NCBI GenBank assembly: GCA_934120015.1
Contig: CAKOTD010000003.1
Location: 41,810-105,809 of the forward strand
From: an uncultured Bacilli bacterium
Lineage (GTDB): Bacteria; Bacillota_I; Bacilli_A; RF39; UBA660
Length of the DNA: 64,000 nucleotides
Direction: 5' to 3'
Below the pieces are notes generated by a model. That model was not told the origin of the DNA. It ran no database searches and saw nothing but the letters and a program-made list of their open reading frames with translations. Of the stretch, positions 15,325-23,548 are shown piece by piece. The position numbers and the translations under genes were made by a program. Every line of letters begins with the position of its first letter. Position 1 is the first letter of the stretch.

Positions 15325-15966
15325 ATGAAGATATTTAAAGGAAATAGGATAATCCTAGATTTGATAATTTGCATATGCTCATTGATAGGAATAATTTCTA
15401 ATTTTTGTCTATTTAAAACACCAATTGGATTATTATATTATACAATATTTAGTAATCTATTATGTTTTGTATTTTATAGTATTTCTATTATTAAAAAAAT
15501 ATTTACGGAATTTAAACTGACAACAAACTATATAAAATTTAAAGGTTTGGTATTAGTTTCTTTAGTGTGTACATTCTTAATTTATAATTTTTTTATGGTT
15601 CCAACCGGACAAGTACATGCGTATGATGGACATTTTTTTGCATCTTGTTTTGTACATATAATTACACCTATTTTAGTTGTAGCCGATTGTATTGTTAATG
15701 GTAAGAGTAAGGTGCTTAAATATTCTTATATTTTGAATTGGACAGTAGCAATTACAATATATGGAATAATGGTAATTATATATCAGCATTTGGGTGGCCT
15801 TTTTCTTGAAGGACTAAATTATCCTTATTTTAATTTTAACTATGTAGAATATGGATATATAAATTGTTTCTTTATGAATTTTATAATAATTATTTTCTAT
15901 GATATTATTTGTTTGTTAATTGTTTTAATAAATAGAAAAGTTATACGAGGGGGCAATAAAATATGA
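15325..15966 (+). CDS. Pr6Pr-like integral membrane protein
   Basis: 213 residues with six hydrophobic segments (about 9-30, 35-55, 71-92, 100-122, 135-158, 178-202). The conserved FASCFVHIITPILVVADCIV with a His in the membrane and the late YPYFNFNYVEYGYIN match the Pr6Pr / FAR-17a-like family found in Gram-positive bacteria. Biochemical role unknown; related proteins have been proposed as lipid hydrolases or membrane enzymes. GGAGATTT precedes ATG 15325. The stop overlaps the next start (ATGA). Confidence 0.7.
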   Translation: MKIFKGNRIILDLIICICSLIGIISNFCLFKTPIGLLYYTIFSNLLCFVFYSISIIKKIFTEFKLTTNYIKFKGLVLVSLVCTFLIYNFFMVPTGQVHAYDGHFFASCFVHIITPILVVADCIVNGKSKVLKYSYILNWTVAITIYGIMVIIYQHLGGLFLEGLNYPYFNFNYVEYGYINCFFMNFIIIIFYDIICLLIVLINRKVIRGGNKI

Positions 15967-17708
15967 ATAAGTATAAAAACACAAATTTAAAAATCTATGA
16001 TTATATGAAAAAGGATAATGAAGCTTTTAGAGAAAATAAAGCATTAACTTATTTTGGAAGACAAATAGTCTATAATGAATTTTTAGATGCCATTGAAAAA
16101 CTGGCAGTTTCATTTAAGATGTTAGGTGTAGAAAAAGGGGATTATGTACCTATATGTTTACCTAATGTTCCACAAGGAGTAATATCTTTTTATGCATTAA
16201 ATAAGATAGGGGCTATACCAAATATGATTCCTGTTTTAGCAAGCAAAGAAGAATTTAAACATTATTTAACTGAGGTCCCTGCAAGAAACTTTATAATGTT
16301 CAGAGATTTTTATTCTAAAGTTAAGGATATTATTCCCAAAACATCAATTGAAAGAACAATTATTGCATCTCCATCTACATATATTCCTATTGATGCTTTA
16401 AAACAAATGGCTAGTATAAAAACTATAGCCCAATCTTGTTATTTTGATGCTCAAACTAAATTCTCATTTAGAAATAAATTAATGTCTTGGGATAAACTTA
16501 TGCAACTATCTAATGGAGAAAAATATGTTCCAACTGAAAAATTTAATTTTAGTGATACAGCTTTGTTATCACATACAGGTGGTACAACAGGTATTCCTAA
16601 ATCAGCAGAATTTACAAATGAAAATTTTAATGCTATGGTTGAGCAATATCGTGTATTAACTGAATTATTTGAAAGAGGGGACAAGATTTTAACTGTTCTT
16701 CCTATGTTTATAAATTATGGATTATGTAATAATATTCATATGCCGTTAAGTTTTGGTATTGAAACAATAATAGTACCGACCTTTGATCCAAAAGAGGCAT
16801 TTGATTTATTTTTGAAGTATAAACCAAATCATTTTATGTGTGTTGCTCATTATTTTGAATATATGATGAATGATAAAAGGTTTGATGGATTGGACTTATC
16901 TTTTGTTAAAACGGTTACATACGGTGGTGCACCATTAAGCCCAGAATCAAAGAAGAAATTTGATGAATTTTTAGAAAGTCATGGTGCCCATGGTGTTAAA
17001 ATCCTAAATGGTTATGGAATGACCGAAAGTACATCAAGTATTGCATATGAACAAAAAATACTTGGCACAGATGAGTATAAATTATTCCAATTACCATATA
17101 GCAATATTAAAATAGTTAATCCTGAGACTAGAAAAGAAGTTCAAATTGGTGAAGTTGGTGAATTATGTGCTGAAGGTCCAATTATTTTTAAAGGTTACTT
17201 GAATAATGAAGAAGAAACCAAAAATGTACTAAAAATTCATGAAGATGGTAAAACTTGGTTACATTCAGGTGATTTAGCCAAAATAAATGAAGATAGATCA
17301 ATCGATATAGTTGGTAGATTAAAGAGAATTTATCCAACGATGGATACTACAAATGGTAATGTTGCTAAAATTTTTCCTGATAATATTGAAAATGTTATAA
17401 AAACGTGTGAATGTGTCAATGAATGTGCAATAGATTGTAAACCTAATAAGGATAGAGTTAATGTTCCATTTGCATTTATAGTGGTAAAAGATGGATATTC
17501 AGAAGATGAAGCATTAGATATGATAAAAGAAAAATGTTTAGAATTAAATGCTTATTCTAGACCATACAATTTTATGTTTTTAAAAAGTCTTAATAAAACA
17601 GCTGGTGGAAAAGTAGATTATAAGTGTTTAATTAAGATGATACCAGATGATTATGGTGATTCAATAGAAGAAATTATATATACTAAGAATAATAGAAAGG
17701 TAAGATAA
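15963..17708 (+). CDS. AMP-dependent synthetase/ligase (acyl-CoA synthetase-like)
   Basis: 581 residues with all core ANL motifs: P-loop LSHTGGTTGIPKSAEF (about 200-215), A5 NGYGMTEST, A7 HSGDLAKINEDRSIDIVGR and the C-terminal catalytic Lys in NKTAGGKVDYK. It activates a carboxylic acid as acyl-AMP, most likely a fatty or aromatic acid for CoA transfer. No carrier-protein or condensation domain. Sits between a membrane protein (4-nt overlap) and a hybrid histidine kinase (2 nt gap). Substrate cannot be assigned. Confidence 0.85.
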   Translation: MNKYKNTNLKIYDYMKKDNEAFRENKALTYFGRQIVYNEFLDAIEKLAVSFKMLGVEKGDYVPICLPNVPQGVISFYALNKIGAIPNMIPVLASKEEFKHYLTEVPARNFIMFRDFYSKVKDIIPKTSIERTIIASPSTYIPIDALKQMASIKTIAQSCYFDAQTKFSFRNKLMSWDKLMQLSNGEKYVPTEKFNFSDTALLSHTGGTTGIPKSAEFTNENFNAMVEQYRVLTELFERGDKILTVLPMFINYGLCNNIHMPLSFGIETIIVPTFDPKEAFDLFLKYKPNHFMCVAHYFEYMMNDKRFDGLDLSFVKTVTYGGAPLSPESKKKFDEFLESHGAHGVKILNGYGMTESTSSIAYEQKILGTDEYKLFQLPYSNIKIVNPETRKEVQIGEVGELCAEGPIIFKGYLNNEEETKNVLKIHEDGKTWLHSGDLAKINEDRSIDIVGRLKRIYPTMDTTNGNVAKIFPDNIENVIKTCECVNECAIDCKPNKDRVNVPFAFIVVKDGYSEDEALDMIKEKCLELNAYSRPYNFMFLKSLNKTAGGKVDYKCLIKMIPDDYGDSIEEIIYTKNNRKVR

Positions 17709-17710
17709 AT

Positions 17711-19741
17711 ATGAATGGAAGTTTTTTTTGCCAAATAATTAGTTTAATATATATAATTTCAATATCCATTATATTTATTACTAAAAAGAAAATAAATTCA
17801 ATTGAAAATAAGTTGTTTAAAAATATAATGGTTGTTAATCTTATAGGGTTAGTTATTGAAATTACATGTTTCTTATTAGGTTATTATAATGTTAAAAATA
17901 TTATATTATGTAAAACTATGGTTAAGTTATATCTTATTTATCTTGTATCTTTTGTAATGATATTTACAATATATTTGCTTTATATTTCTTCAAAAACTAA
18001 AAATATAAACAAAGGTCAAAAAATTTTAAATATAATTTATTATATTATTAGTATTTTGTTATTAAGTATTTTGCCAATTAATTTAGTTAATAAAAATGGG
18101 GCTATTTATGCTAATGGATTAGCGGCAAATGCATCATATGCATTAATAGCTGTTTATATTGTTGTATGGTATGTTGTTTTATTTAAAAATTTTAAGACTA
18201 TAAAAAATAAAAAGTATTTACCCTTATTTGTATTTTTAATAATTGGAACTATAGTTATGATTGCTCAAAAATTACACCCAGAATTATTGCTAATGACTTC
18301 TATGGAATCATTTATCGTTTTTCTAATGTATCATACAATAGAAAATCCCGATTTAAAGATGATTGCAAAACTAGAATTTGCTAAAAATCAAGCAGAAAGA
18401 GCCAATCGTGCTAAAAGTGATTTCTTAAGTAGTATGAGTCATGAAATAAGAACACCTTTAAATGCAATAGTTGGATTATCCGAAGATATTGTAACATATA
18501 AAGATAAAGTTCCACCTGAAGTAGTAGAAGATTCAGAAGATATATTAAATGCATCACATACCCTTCTTGAAATAGTAGGTAATATTTTGGATATTAATAA
18601 AATTGAAAGTAATAAAATGGAATTAGTAGAAAATACTTATAATTTTAGAGATGAAATAACAAAGATGTGTAAAGTTACGGCAACTCGTATTGGAGATAAA
18701 CCGATAGATTTTAAATTAAATATTGCTGAAGATATACCATATGAATTAAATGGTGATAAAGGAAAAGTAAAAGAAGTAATAAATAATGTTCTTACTAACG
18801 CAATAAAATATACAAACGAAGGTGAGATTAACTTAACTATTAAATGTGTTAATGATTTAAATAAAAATATATCTAATTTAATGATTACATGTAGGGATAC
18901 AGGAAGAGGAATAAAGAAAGAAAATATAAGTAAATTGTTTACAAAATTTGAAAGATTAGATATAGAAAAAAATACCACTACTGAAGGAACAGGACTAGGA
19001 CTTGCTATAACAAAGGCTCTAGTTGATATGATGGGTGGAAATATAAATGTTCAAAGTCAGTTTGGACAAGGCTCTATTTTTATAATTAATTTACCCCAAA
19101 AAATAAGTAAAATATCAAAACCAATGACTGAAGAAGAATTAATGGATACTGCTAGAAAATTATATTCAAATAAAATAGATACAACAATTATTAAAAATGA
19201 TAGTAATATTAATACATCTGATTATGGCAATAAAAAGATATTAATTGTAGATGATAATAAACTTAATATAAAGGTTGCTAAAAGAGCACTGCAAGACTTT
19301 AATTTTGAAATAGATGAAGCAGAAGATGGAAGTATCTGTTTAGATAAAGTAAGTAGTGGAAAAGTTTACGATTTAATATTAATGGATATAATGATGCCAA
19401 ATATGAGTGGTGAAACAGCTCTTAAAAAATTAAAAGAAAATAAAGATTTTAATACACCAGTAATTGCTTTAACAGCCGATGCTGTTGCAGGAGCAAAAGA
19501 AAAATATGTAAGTGAAGGATTTGCTGATTATATAGCTAAACCATTTAGTAGAGACCAAATAAAAGAAAAATTAGATAGTGTCTTTTTAAATAATATTAAG
19601 GAAATAAAAGAAGAAGTTGTAAGCTATACTTCAGATAATTCTACTAAACCAATAGACAATAGTGTAATACCAATAACAGATGAAGACATTGAAAGAATAA
19701 ATAAGATACTTGAAGAAAAGAAAAATGAAAGAAAGGGTTAA
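17711..19741 (+). CDS. Membrane hybrid sensor histidine kinase
   Basis: 676 residues: six or seven N-terminal membrane segments (about 1-215), HisKA with the phospho-acceptor in FLSSMSHEIRTPLNAIVGL (about 237-255), HATPase with NVLTNAIKYT (N box), DTGRGI and GTGLGL, then a receiver domain (about 512-630) with DDN, the phospho-Asp in LILMDIMMPNMSG and the switch Lys in YIAKPF. No HPt domain and no DNA-binding output, so a separate phosphotransfer partner is expected. Domain order resembles RpfC minus HPt. Co-transcribed with an acyl-AMP ligase. Confidence 0.9.
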   Translation: MNGSFFCQIISLIYIISISIIFITKKKINSIENKLFKNIMVVNLIGLVIEITCFLLGYYNVKNIILCKTMVKLYLIYLVSFVMIFTIYLLYISSKTKNINKGQKILNIIYYIISILLLSILPINLVNKNGAIYANGLAANASYALIAVYIVVWYVVLFKNFKTIKNKKYLPLFVFLIIGTIVMIAQKLHPELLLMTSMESFIVFLMYHTIENPDLKMIAKLEFAKNQAERANRAKSDFLSSMSHEIRTPLNAIVGLSEDIVTYKDKVPPEVVEDSEDILNASHTLLEIVGNILDINKIESNKMELVENTYNFRDEITKMCKVTATRIGDKPIDFKLNIAEDIPYELNGDKGKVKEVINNVLTNAIKYTNEGEINLTIKCVNDLNKNISNLMITCRDTGRGIKKENISKLFTKFERLDIEKNTTTEGTGLGLAITKALVDMMGGNINVQSQFGQGSIFIINLPQKISKISKPMTEEELMDTARKLYSNKIDTTIIKNDSNINTSDYGNKKILIVDDNKLNIKVAKRALQDFNFEIDEAEDGSICLDKVSSGKVYDLILMDIMMPNMSGETALKKLKENKDFNTPVIALTADAVAGAKEKYVSEGFADYIAKPFSRDQIKEKLDSVFLNNIKEIKEEVVSYTSDNSTKPIDNSVIPITDEDIERINKILEEKKNERKG

Positions 19742-19756
19742 TCTTTCATTTTTTTA
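19725..19756 (+). terminator. Rho-independent terminator overlapping the kinase stop
   Basis: Stem ATGAAAGA (19725-19732) and TCTTTCAT (19742-19749) followed by seven T. The stop codon lies in the loop. Confidence 0.75.
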
Positions 19757-19776
19757 AATTAAAATTAAAAAAAATG

Positions 19777-19805
19777 TTGACTTTTGTGAAAAAAAGTATT
19801 ATTTT
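19777..19805 (+). promoter_or_regulatory. Promoter of the rel leader
   Basis: TTGACT (19777-19782), 17-nt spacer, TATTTT (19800-19805). The predicted start is near 19812, just before the leader reading frame at 19836. Confidence 0.55.
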
Positions 19806-19835
19806 ATAGAAAATATTATGAAAGGGATGAAGCTT

Positions 19836-19934
19836 ATGATAGTACAAGGCAAAGTTTTTTGTTTCAAAAAAGATAATAGTTTGTCTAATGTATTATTTTG
19901 TCCTTTTGTGAGTTATTATGTTAAAGAAGTATAA
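19836..19934 (+). CDS. Putative leader peptide (32 residues) upstream of rel
   Basis: ATG 19836 with AAAGGGA about 10 nt upstream opens a 32-codon frame beginning MIVQGKVFCFKKDN and ending Y-Y-V-K-E-V-stop (TAA 19932-19934). The peptide has no enzyme-like features. Its stop codon lies inside the 5' arm of the 19-bp hairpin at 19923-19967, the arrangement expected for translation-dependent attenuation, where ribosome position decides whether the hairpin forms. Existence of the peptide is inferred from layout only. Confidence 0.55.
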   Translation: MIVQGKVFCFKKDNSLSNVLFCPFVSYYVKEV

Positions 19935-19970
19935 TGTTTTCTCTATGTGAAAATGTTATGCTTCTTTTTT
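19923..19970 (+). promoter_or_regulatory. Attenuator-like hairpin in front of rel
   Basis: AAAGAAGTATAATGTTTTC (19923-19941) pairs over 19 bp (three G-U) with GAAAATGTTATGCTTCTTT (19949-19967), loop of 7 nt, and the 3' arm runs into TTCTTTTTT. It would end transcription or hide the AGGAGGTG (19973-19980) that serves rel. It overlaps the leader peptide's last codons. Confidence 0.7.
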
Positions 19971-19985
19971 ATAGGAGGTGTTTTA

Positions 19986-21434
19986 ATGAATAATATTATA
20001 TTACAAGATTTGTTGGATAAGTTGGAAGAGTATAATCCGGAAGAAGTAAAAACTGTAAAAAAAGCTTATGAATATGCTGACACATTACATCAAGGTCAAA
20101 TGAGGCAAAGTGGAGAACCTTATATAAGTCATCCATTAAATGTTGCTTATATCTTAGCAGAGATGCATGCAGATAAAGATACAATTTGTGCTGGTCTTTT
20201 GCATGATACATTAGAAGATACTAATATTACTAAAGAAGATATAGCTCATGATTTCAATCAAAATGTTGCCAATTTAGTAGATGGGGTAACGAAATTAGAT
20301 AAAATGAACTTTTCTTCTAAGCAAGCACAAAATTATGCTAATACAAGAAAAATAATAACGGGAATAACTGAAGATGTTAGAATAATCATAATTAAACTTG
20401 CTGATAGACTTCATAACATGAGAACATTAGGATTTAAATCTGAATTTAAACAAAAGGAAAATGCCCTTGAAACTATGGAAATATTTGTTCCTCTTGCTTA
20501 TTATATTGGAGCATACAGAATTAAATCTGAACTAGAAGATCTATCTCTTCAATATTTAAAACCGGATATGTATAAGAAAATAAAAGAAAAAAAATTAAAC
20601 CTAGAAGAATCAAGTGAAGATTGTTTAAAAGAAATGTTATATAAAATAGAAACTTTACTAAATAAACAGAATATACCAAATGAAATAAAAATAAGAACAA
20701 AAAATATCTATGGTATATATAAAAGACTAAGTGGAGGTCATAAATTATCTGATATACATGATTTATTAGCACTTAAAATAATGGTAGATGAGATAGCAAA
20801 TTGCTATTATACATTAGGAATGATTCATCGAGAATATCATCCAATAAATGATAAATTTAAAGATTATATTTGTAATCCAAAAACAAATATGTATCAAAGT
20901 TTACATACGACAGTATTTGGACCAAATGATAGATTAGTGCAAACACAAATTAGAACATTTGATATGGATAAGGTAGCGTCTTTTGGGTTAACAGCATACT
21001 GGGATTCAAAAAAAGGAAAGGCAAGAGACGTTATGCAAGATGATTTAAAACAAAAGTTTCAATTTTTTAAGTCATTAACAGAAATTAATTCTATGTTTGG
21101 AGACAATCAACAATTTGTAAATCAAGTAAAGACTGAATTGTTTGCTGATAGAGTTTATGTATATACTACAAAAGGAGATATAATAGAACTTCCAAAAGGA
21201 TCAACTCCAATAGATCTTGCATATAAAGTACATACTGATATTGGAAATACAATGGTAGGTGTATTTGTAAATGATGAATATGTTCCAATTGATTATGTAT
21301 TAAAAAATAAAGATAGAGTTAGAATCGTTACTGACGAATTATCTTATGGTCCAAGAGAAGATTGGATAGATAAAGCTCAAACAAGTTTAGCAAAAAGAAA
21401 AATAAGAGATTTTAATAAAAAATGTTGTATTTAA
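19986..21434 (+). CDS. rel: Bifunctional (p)ppGpp synthetase/hydrolase, C-terminally short
   Basis: ATG 19986 is used because AGGAGGTG lies just upstream; the in-frame ATG 13 codons earlier is inside the hairpin. 482 residues: hydrolase HD domain (about 25-180; HPLNVAYILAEM, catalytic HD of HDTLED at 73-74), synthetase domain (about 225-350; GIYKRLSGGHKLSDIHDLLA, then YQSLHTTV, QIRT), TGS domain (about 375-440; RVYVYTTKGDIIELPKGSTP). Typical long Rel proteins have about 730 residues with helical, zinc-finger and ACT/RRM domains; these are missing after the TGS, so ribosome-dependent control may be altered. Ends CCI. Confidence 0.88.
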   Translation: MNNIILQDLLDKLEEYNPEEVKTVKKAYEYADTLHQGQMRQSGEPYISHPLNVAYILAEMHADKDTICAGLLHDTLEDTNITKEDIAHDFNQNVANLVDGVTKLDKMNFSSKQAQNYANTRKIITGITEDVRIIIIKLADRLHNMRTLGFKSEFKQKENALETMEIFVPLAYYIGAYRIKSELEDLSLQYLKPDMYKKIKEKKLNLEESSEDCLKEMLYKIETLLNKQNIPNEIKIRTKNIYGIYKRLSGGHKLSDIHDLLALKIMVDEIANCYYTLGMIHREYHPINDKFKDYICNPKTNMYQSLHTTVFGPNDRLVQTQIRTFDMDKVASFGLTAYWDSKKGKARDVMQDDLKQKFQFFKSLTEINSMFGDNQQFVNQVKTELFADRVYVYTTKGDIIELPKGSTPIDLAYKVHTDIGNTMVGVFVNDEYVPIDYVLKNKDRVRIVTDELSYGPREDWIDKAQTSLAKRKIRDFNKKCCI

Positions 21435-21496
21435 GTTATGAGTTTATAGGGATCTCATTATAAAAAACTATTAGACTAAAAGGGGAGGTGAAAAAG

Positions 21497-21553
21497 ATGA
21501 GAAGATTAATGAGAAAATTTAATAAAAAATATGATATGTTATGTACTGCATAA
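21497..21553 (+). CDS. Putative 18-residue RiPP precursor peptide
   Basis: ATG 21497 has one of the best ribosome-binding sites in the window (AGGGGAGGTGA, 21481-21491, 5-6 nt spacing). It encodes MRRLMRKFNKKYDMLCTA and stop TAA 21551-21553. The first half is strongly basic, the end Leu-Cys-Thr-Ala offers a Cys and a Thr, the residues that YcaO cyclodehydratases convert to thiazoline and methyloxazoline. It is followed by a hairpin and then by protease, E1-like and YcaO genes. No Gly-Gly cleavage site and hardly any room for a leader, so it is very short for a RiPP. Product identity is inference. Confidence 0.65.
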   Translation: MRRLMRKFNKKYDMLCTA

Positions 21554-21571
21554 TTATCATATGAATTAAAT

Positions 21572-21593
21572 AGTCATAGTGAATTCTATGACT
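21572..21593 (+). promoter_or_regulatory. Intergenic hairpin between precursor and maturation genes
   Basis: AGTCATAG (21572-21579) and CTATGACT (21586-21593), 8-bp perfect stem, no T run. Such hairpins stabilise or partly terminate transcripts after a precursor gene so that peptide is made in excess over the enzymes. Confidence 0.6.
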
Positions 21594-21612
21594 TCATAAG
21601 GAGGCTTAATAA

Positions 21613-23226
21613 ATGGAAAATATAAAGAGCAAAATAATACCAGAAGATTTAAAAAGTAATATTGATGAAGCAATGGAAAGACAATTATTTAACGCTAATA
21701 GATATTATGCAGAATCCAATCCAGAGATAAGTAGTTTAATGGAAAGGGAATTGCATCAGAGACCAGAAGAATTTTTACATAGGTTGAAAACAAGGTGGAT
21801 TTGGCATAATACTTACTATGAGTTATTATTAGAACCTGCTTTTGATAAAATTATTCGCCAAAATTTTATCGAGTTATCACCAGCGGAATTGGATGATATG
21901 ATAAAAATATACTCAACATCTTGTTTAGTTGATGAAGCAACTCTTGTCATGTCTGGGTCAATAAAAAAATATTTGGATTATAGTTGTAGAAATATAGAAG
22001 TCACAGATGAAAACATTTCATTGAATCAAGCAAATATAATGTTAATTACGCCACCTACTGAAACTTTTTTTGCTCAATATCAAATAGACCATTTATATTA
22101 CATATACTTACTCAAGACAAATGATGCTGATATTCAAAAATTTAAGAATTATCTATTGAATAAATACCATGCTGGTGACGAAAAAATATTTATATCTAGA
22201 TTCAAGAAGAAGTTTAAGTATAATTTGTTGATGTCGGATGGAGAATTGTTGGAAGATATTAGACATTATAAAATACCAGAGGAATACAAGATTCAACATT
22301 TTTACTTTACTTTAGAGCATTGTGACAGAAAAGCAATTAGAGATATTATTATTTATGACAATTTAGACGAAAAATTAATAGCATCTAATTTAATTGGAAT
22401 TTCTGGTTTTCTATTCAGAAGAAAAATTTTAGAATATCTTAATAATAGTGGCATTTTGAGAAATAATGGTTATATATATGAATTTAACAATGATATAATT
22501 ATAAATGCATTAGAAAGTTTAAAAGAAGAAAGGAAAAACAATATGGATAAAAATGTAAGACCATATAAACAAAGAGGTGATACTTGTGCTATTGCTTGTA
22601 TGATGATGGTATTAGAATACTATAAAATTATTCCAAAAGCAAATTGGTATGATGAAAGAAGATTATATAGAACATATGGATCAAAGTATATGAGTGGAAC
22701 ACCATTTTCAGCTTTAGCATTTTATATGGCAAAGAGTGGGTTAGAAACTACAATTTGTCATGAAAATCAGGATTTATTTAAAAATAATCAAGGTACTATT
22801 GATAAGGATGATTTTAAATTTGCAATGGATGAATATAAAGAATATTTAAAATATGCAGAAAATAAAGGTGCAAAAATTGTAAATGGTGTGAATATAACTA
22901 TTGATGTTCTGAAGCAAAAATTACAAGATGGTAATTTAGTTATATTAGCAGGTGAAGTCTCTGAGTGTTATCATGCAGTTTTACTTACAGGCTATGATAA
23001 AGATGGATTTAAGGTGTGTGATCCGTTATATAAAACAAAGCAAAGCAGAACATTTGATGAAATAGAGAAATTTATGAATACGAGCATAGGTAAATGGTTC
23101 ATAAGTGTTAATGATAAGACAAAAGAAAAAGAAAATTTAATTAATAATTTAGAAAAATTTAATGATGAAGCTCAAATGTTAATGGCAAAACAAGAAAATA
23201 GGAGTCTTAAAAATGTCAAAAAATGA
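21613..23226 (+). CDS. Protein with unknown N-terminal half and C39-like cysteine protease C-terminal half
   Basis: 537 residues, AAGGAGG 8 nt upstream of ATG 21613. Residues 1-310 match nothing I recognise (helical, charged, no membrane segment). Residues 311-505 are a papain-fold C39-type domain: oxyanion Gln320 and Cys325 in YKQRGDTCAIACMMMVLEYY, His454 in ECYHAVLLTGY, Asp470 in FKVCDPLY. An in-frame ATG at 22543 (Met311), with AAGGA 8 nt upstream, could also start the protease alone. C39 proteases cut leader peptides of bacteriocins, usually after Gly-Gly; no such site occurs in the 18-residue peptide. Overlaps the next gene by 14 nt. Confidence 0.75.
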   Translation: MENIKSKIIPEDLKSNIDEAMERQLFNANRYYAESNPEISSLMERELHQRPEEFLHRLKTRWIWHNTYYELLLEPAFDKIIRQNFIELSPAELDDMIKIYSTSCLVDEATLVMSGSIKKYLDYSCRNIEVTDENISLNQANIMLITPPTETFFAQYQIDHLYYIYLLKTNDADIQKFKNYLLNKYHAGDEKIFISRFKKKFKYNLLMSDGELLEDIRHYKIPEEYKIQHFYFTLEHCDRKAIRDIIIYDNLDEKLIASNLIGISGFLFRRKILEYLNNSGILRNNGYIYEFNNDIIINALESLKEERKNNMDKNVRPYKQRGDTCAIACMMMVLEYYKIIPKANWYDERRLYRTYGSKYMSGTPFSALAFYMAKSGLETTICHENQDLFKNNQGTIDKDDFKFAMDEYKEYLKYAENKGAKIVNGVNITIDVLKQKLQDGNLVILAGEVSECYHAVLLTGYDKDGFKVCDPLYKTKQSRTFDEIEKFMNTSIGKWFISVNDKTKEKENLINNLEKFNDEAQMLMAKQENRSLKNVKK

Positions 23227-23548
23227 TTATTTGTTTTATAGTGATTATTTAAAAAAGAGAGAGATTAAATCTAAATCAATACTAATTGCAAAAACTAAAA
23301 AATCATATTTGATTGGTCCATTGATAAATTCAAAATTTGATGAAAAATCATTTTATAAGAGAATTAAATCTAATAGTATATATGCATTTAATATATATAA
23401 AAAAATGTTTAAAAGAAAATGTAACTTGCTGATTAACAAACATAAAGTTAATTTAAGAAATAATCAAATAATTGAGATATATAAAGATGGAGGAATGGTT
23501 TTACATTCAATATTAAAAGTACCAGGTGAAAATGATGAAAAAAAATAA
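23213..23548 (+). CDS. Small protein resembling a fragment of an E1-like TOMM partner
   Basis: 111 residues, ATG 23213 with ATAGGAG 8 nt before it. The stretch SILIAKTKKSYLIGPLINSK resembles the segment of ocin-ThiF / leader-binding F proteins that reads ILIxxxxxxxLIGPxxxP and normally precedes a GPCxxC element. The ATP-binding and zinc Cys parts of E1-like proteins are absent. It may act as a stand-alone peptide-recognition element that presents the precursor to YcaO. Similarity is weak and unproven. Overlaps the YcaO gene by 14 nt. Confidence 0.45.
   Translation: MSKNDYLFYSDYLKKREIKSKSILIAKTKKSYLIGPLINSKFDEKSFYKRIKSNSIYAFNIYKKMFKRKCNLLINKHKVNLRNNQIIEIYKDGGMVLHSILKVPGENDEKK

Noticed and set aside
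19836..19934. The rel leader frame as a toxin or RiPP precursor for the neighbouring cluster
   Set aside because: It overlaps the attenuator hairpin with its stop codon and is separated from the YcaO genes by rel; a regulatory role is more likely.
21435..21496. A longer leader for the 18-residue peptide extending upstream
   Set aside because: The strong ribosome-binding site is just before the ATG, and no alternative start with a site exists between the rel stop and 21497.
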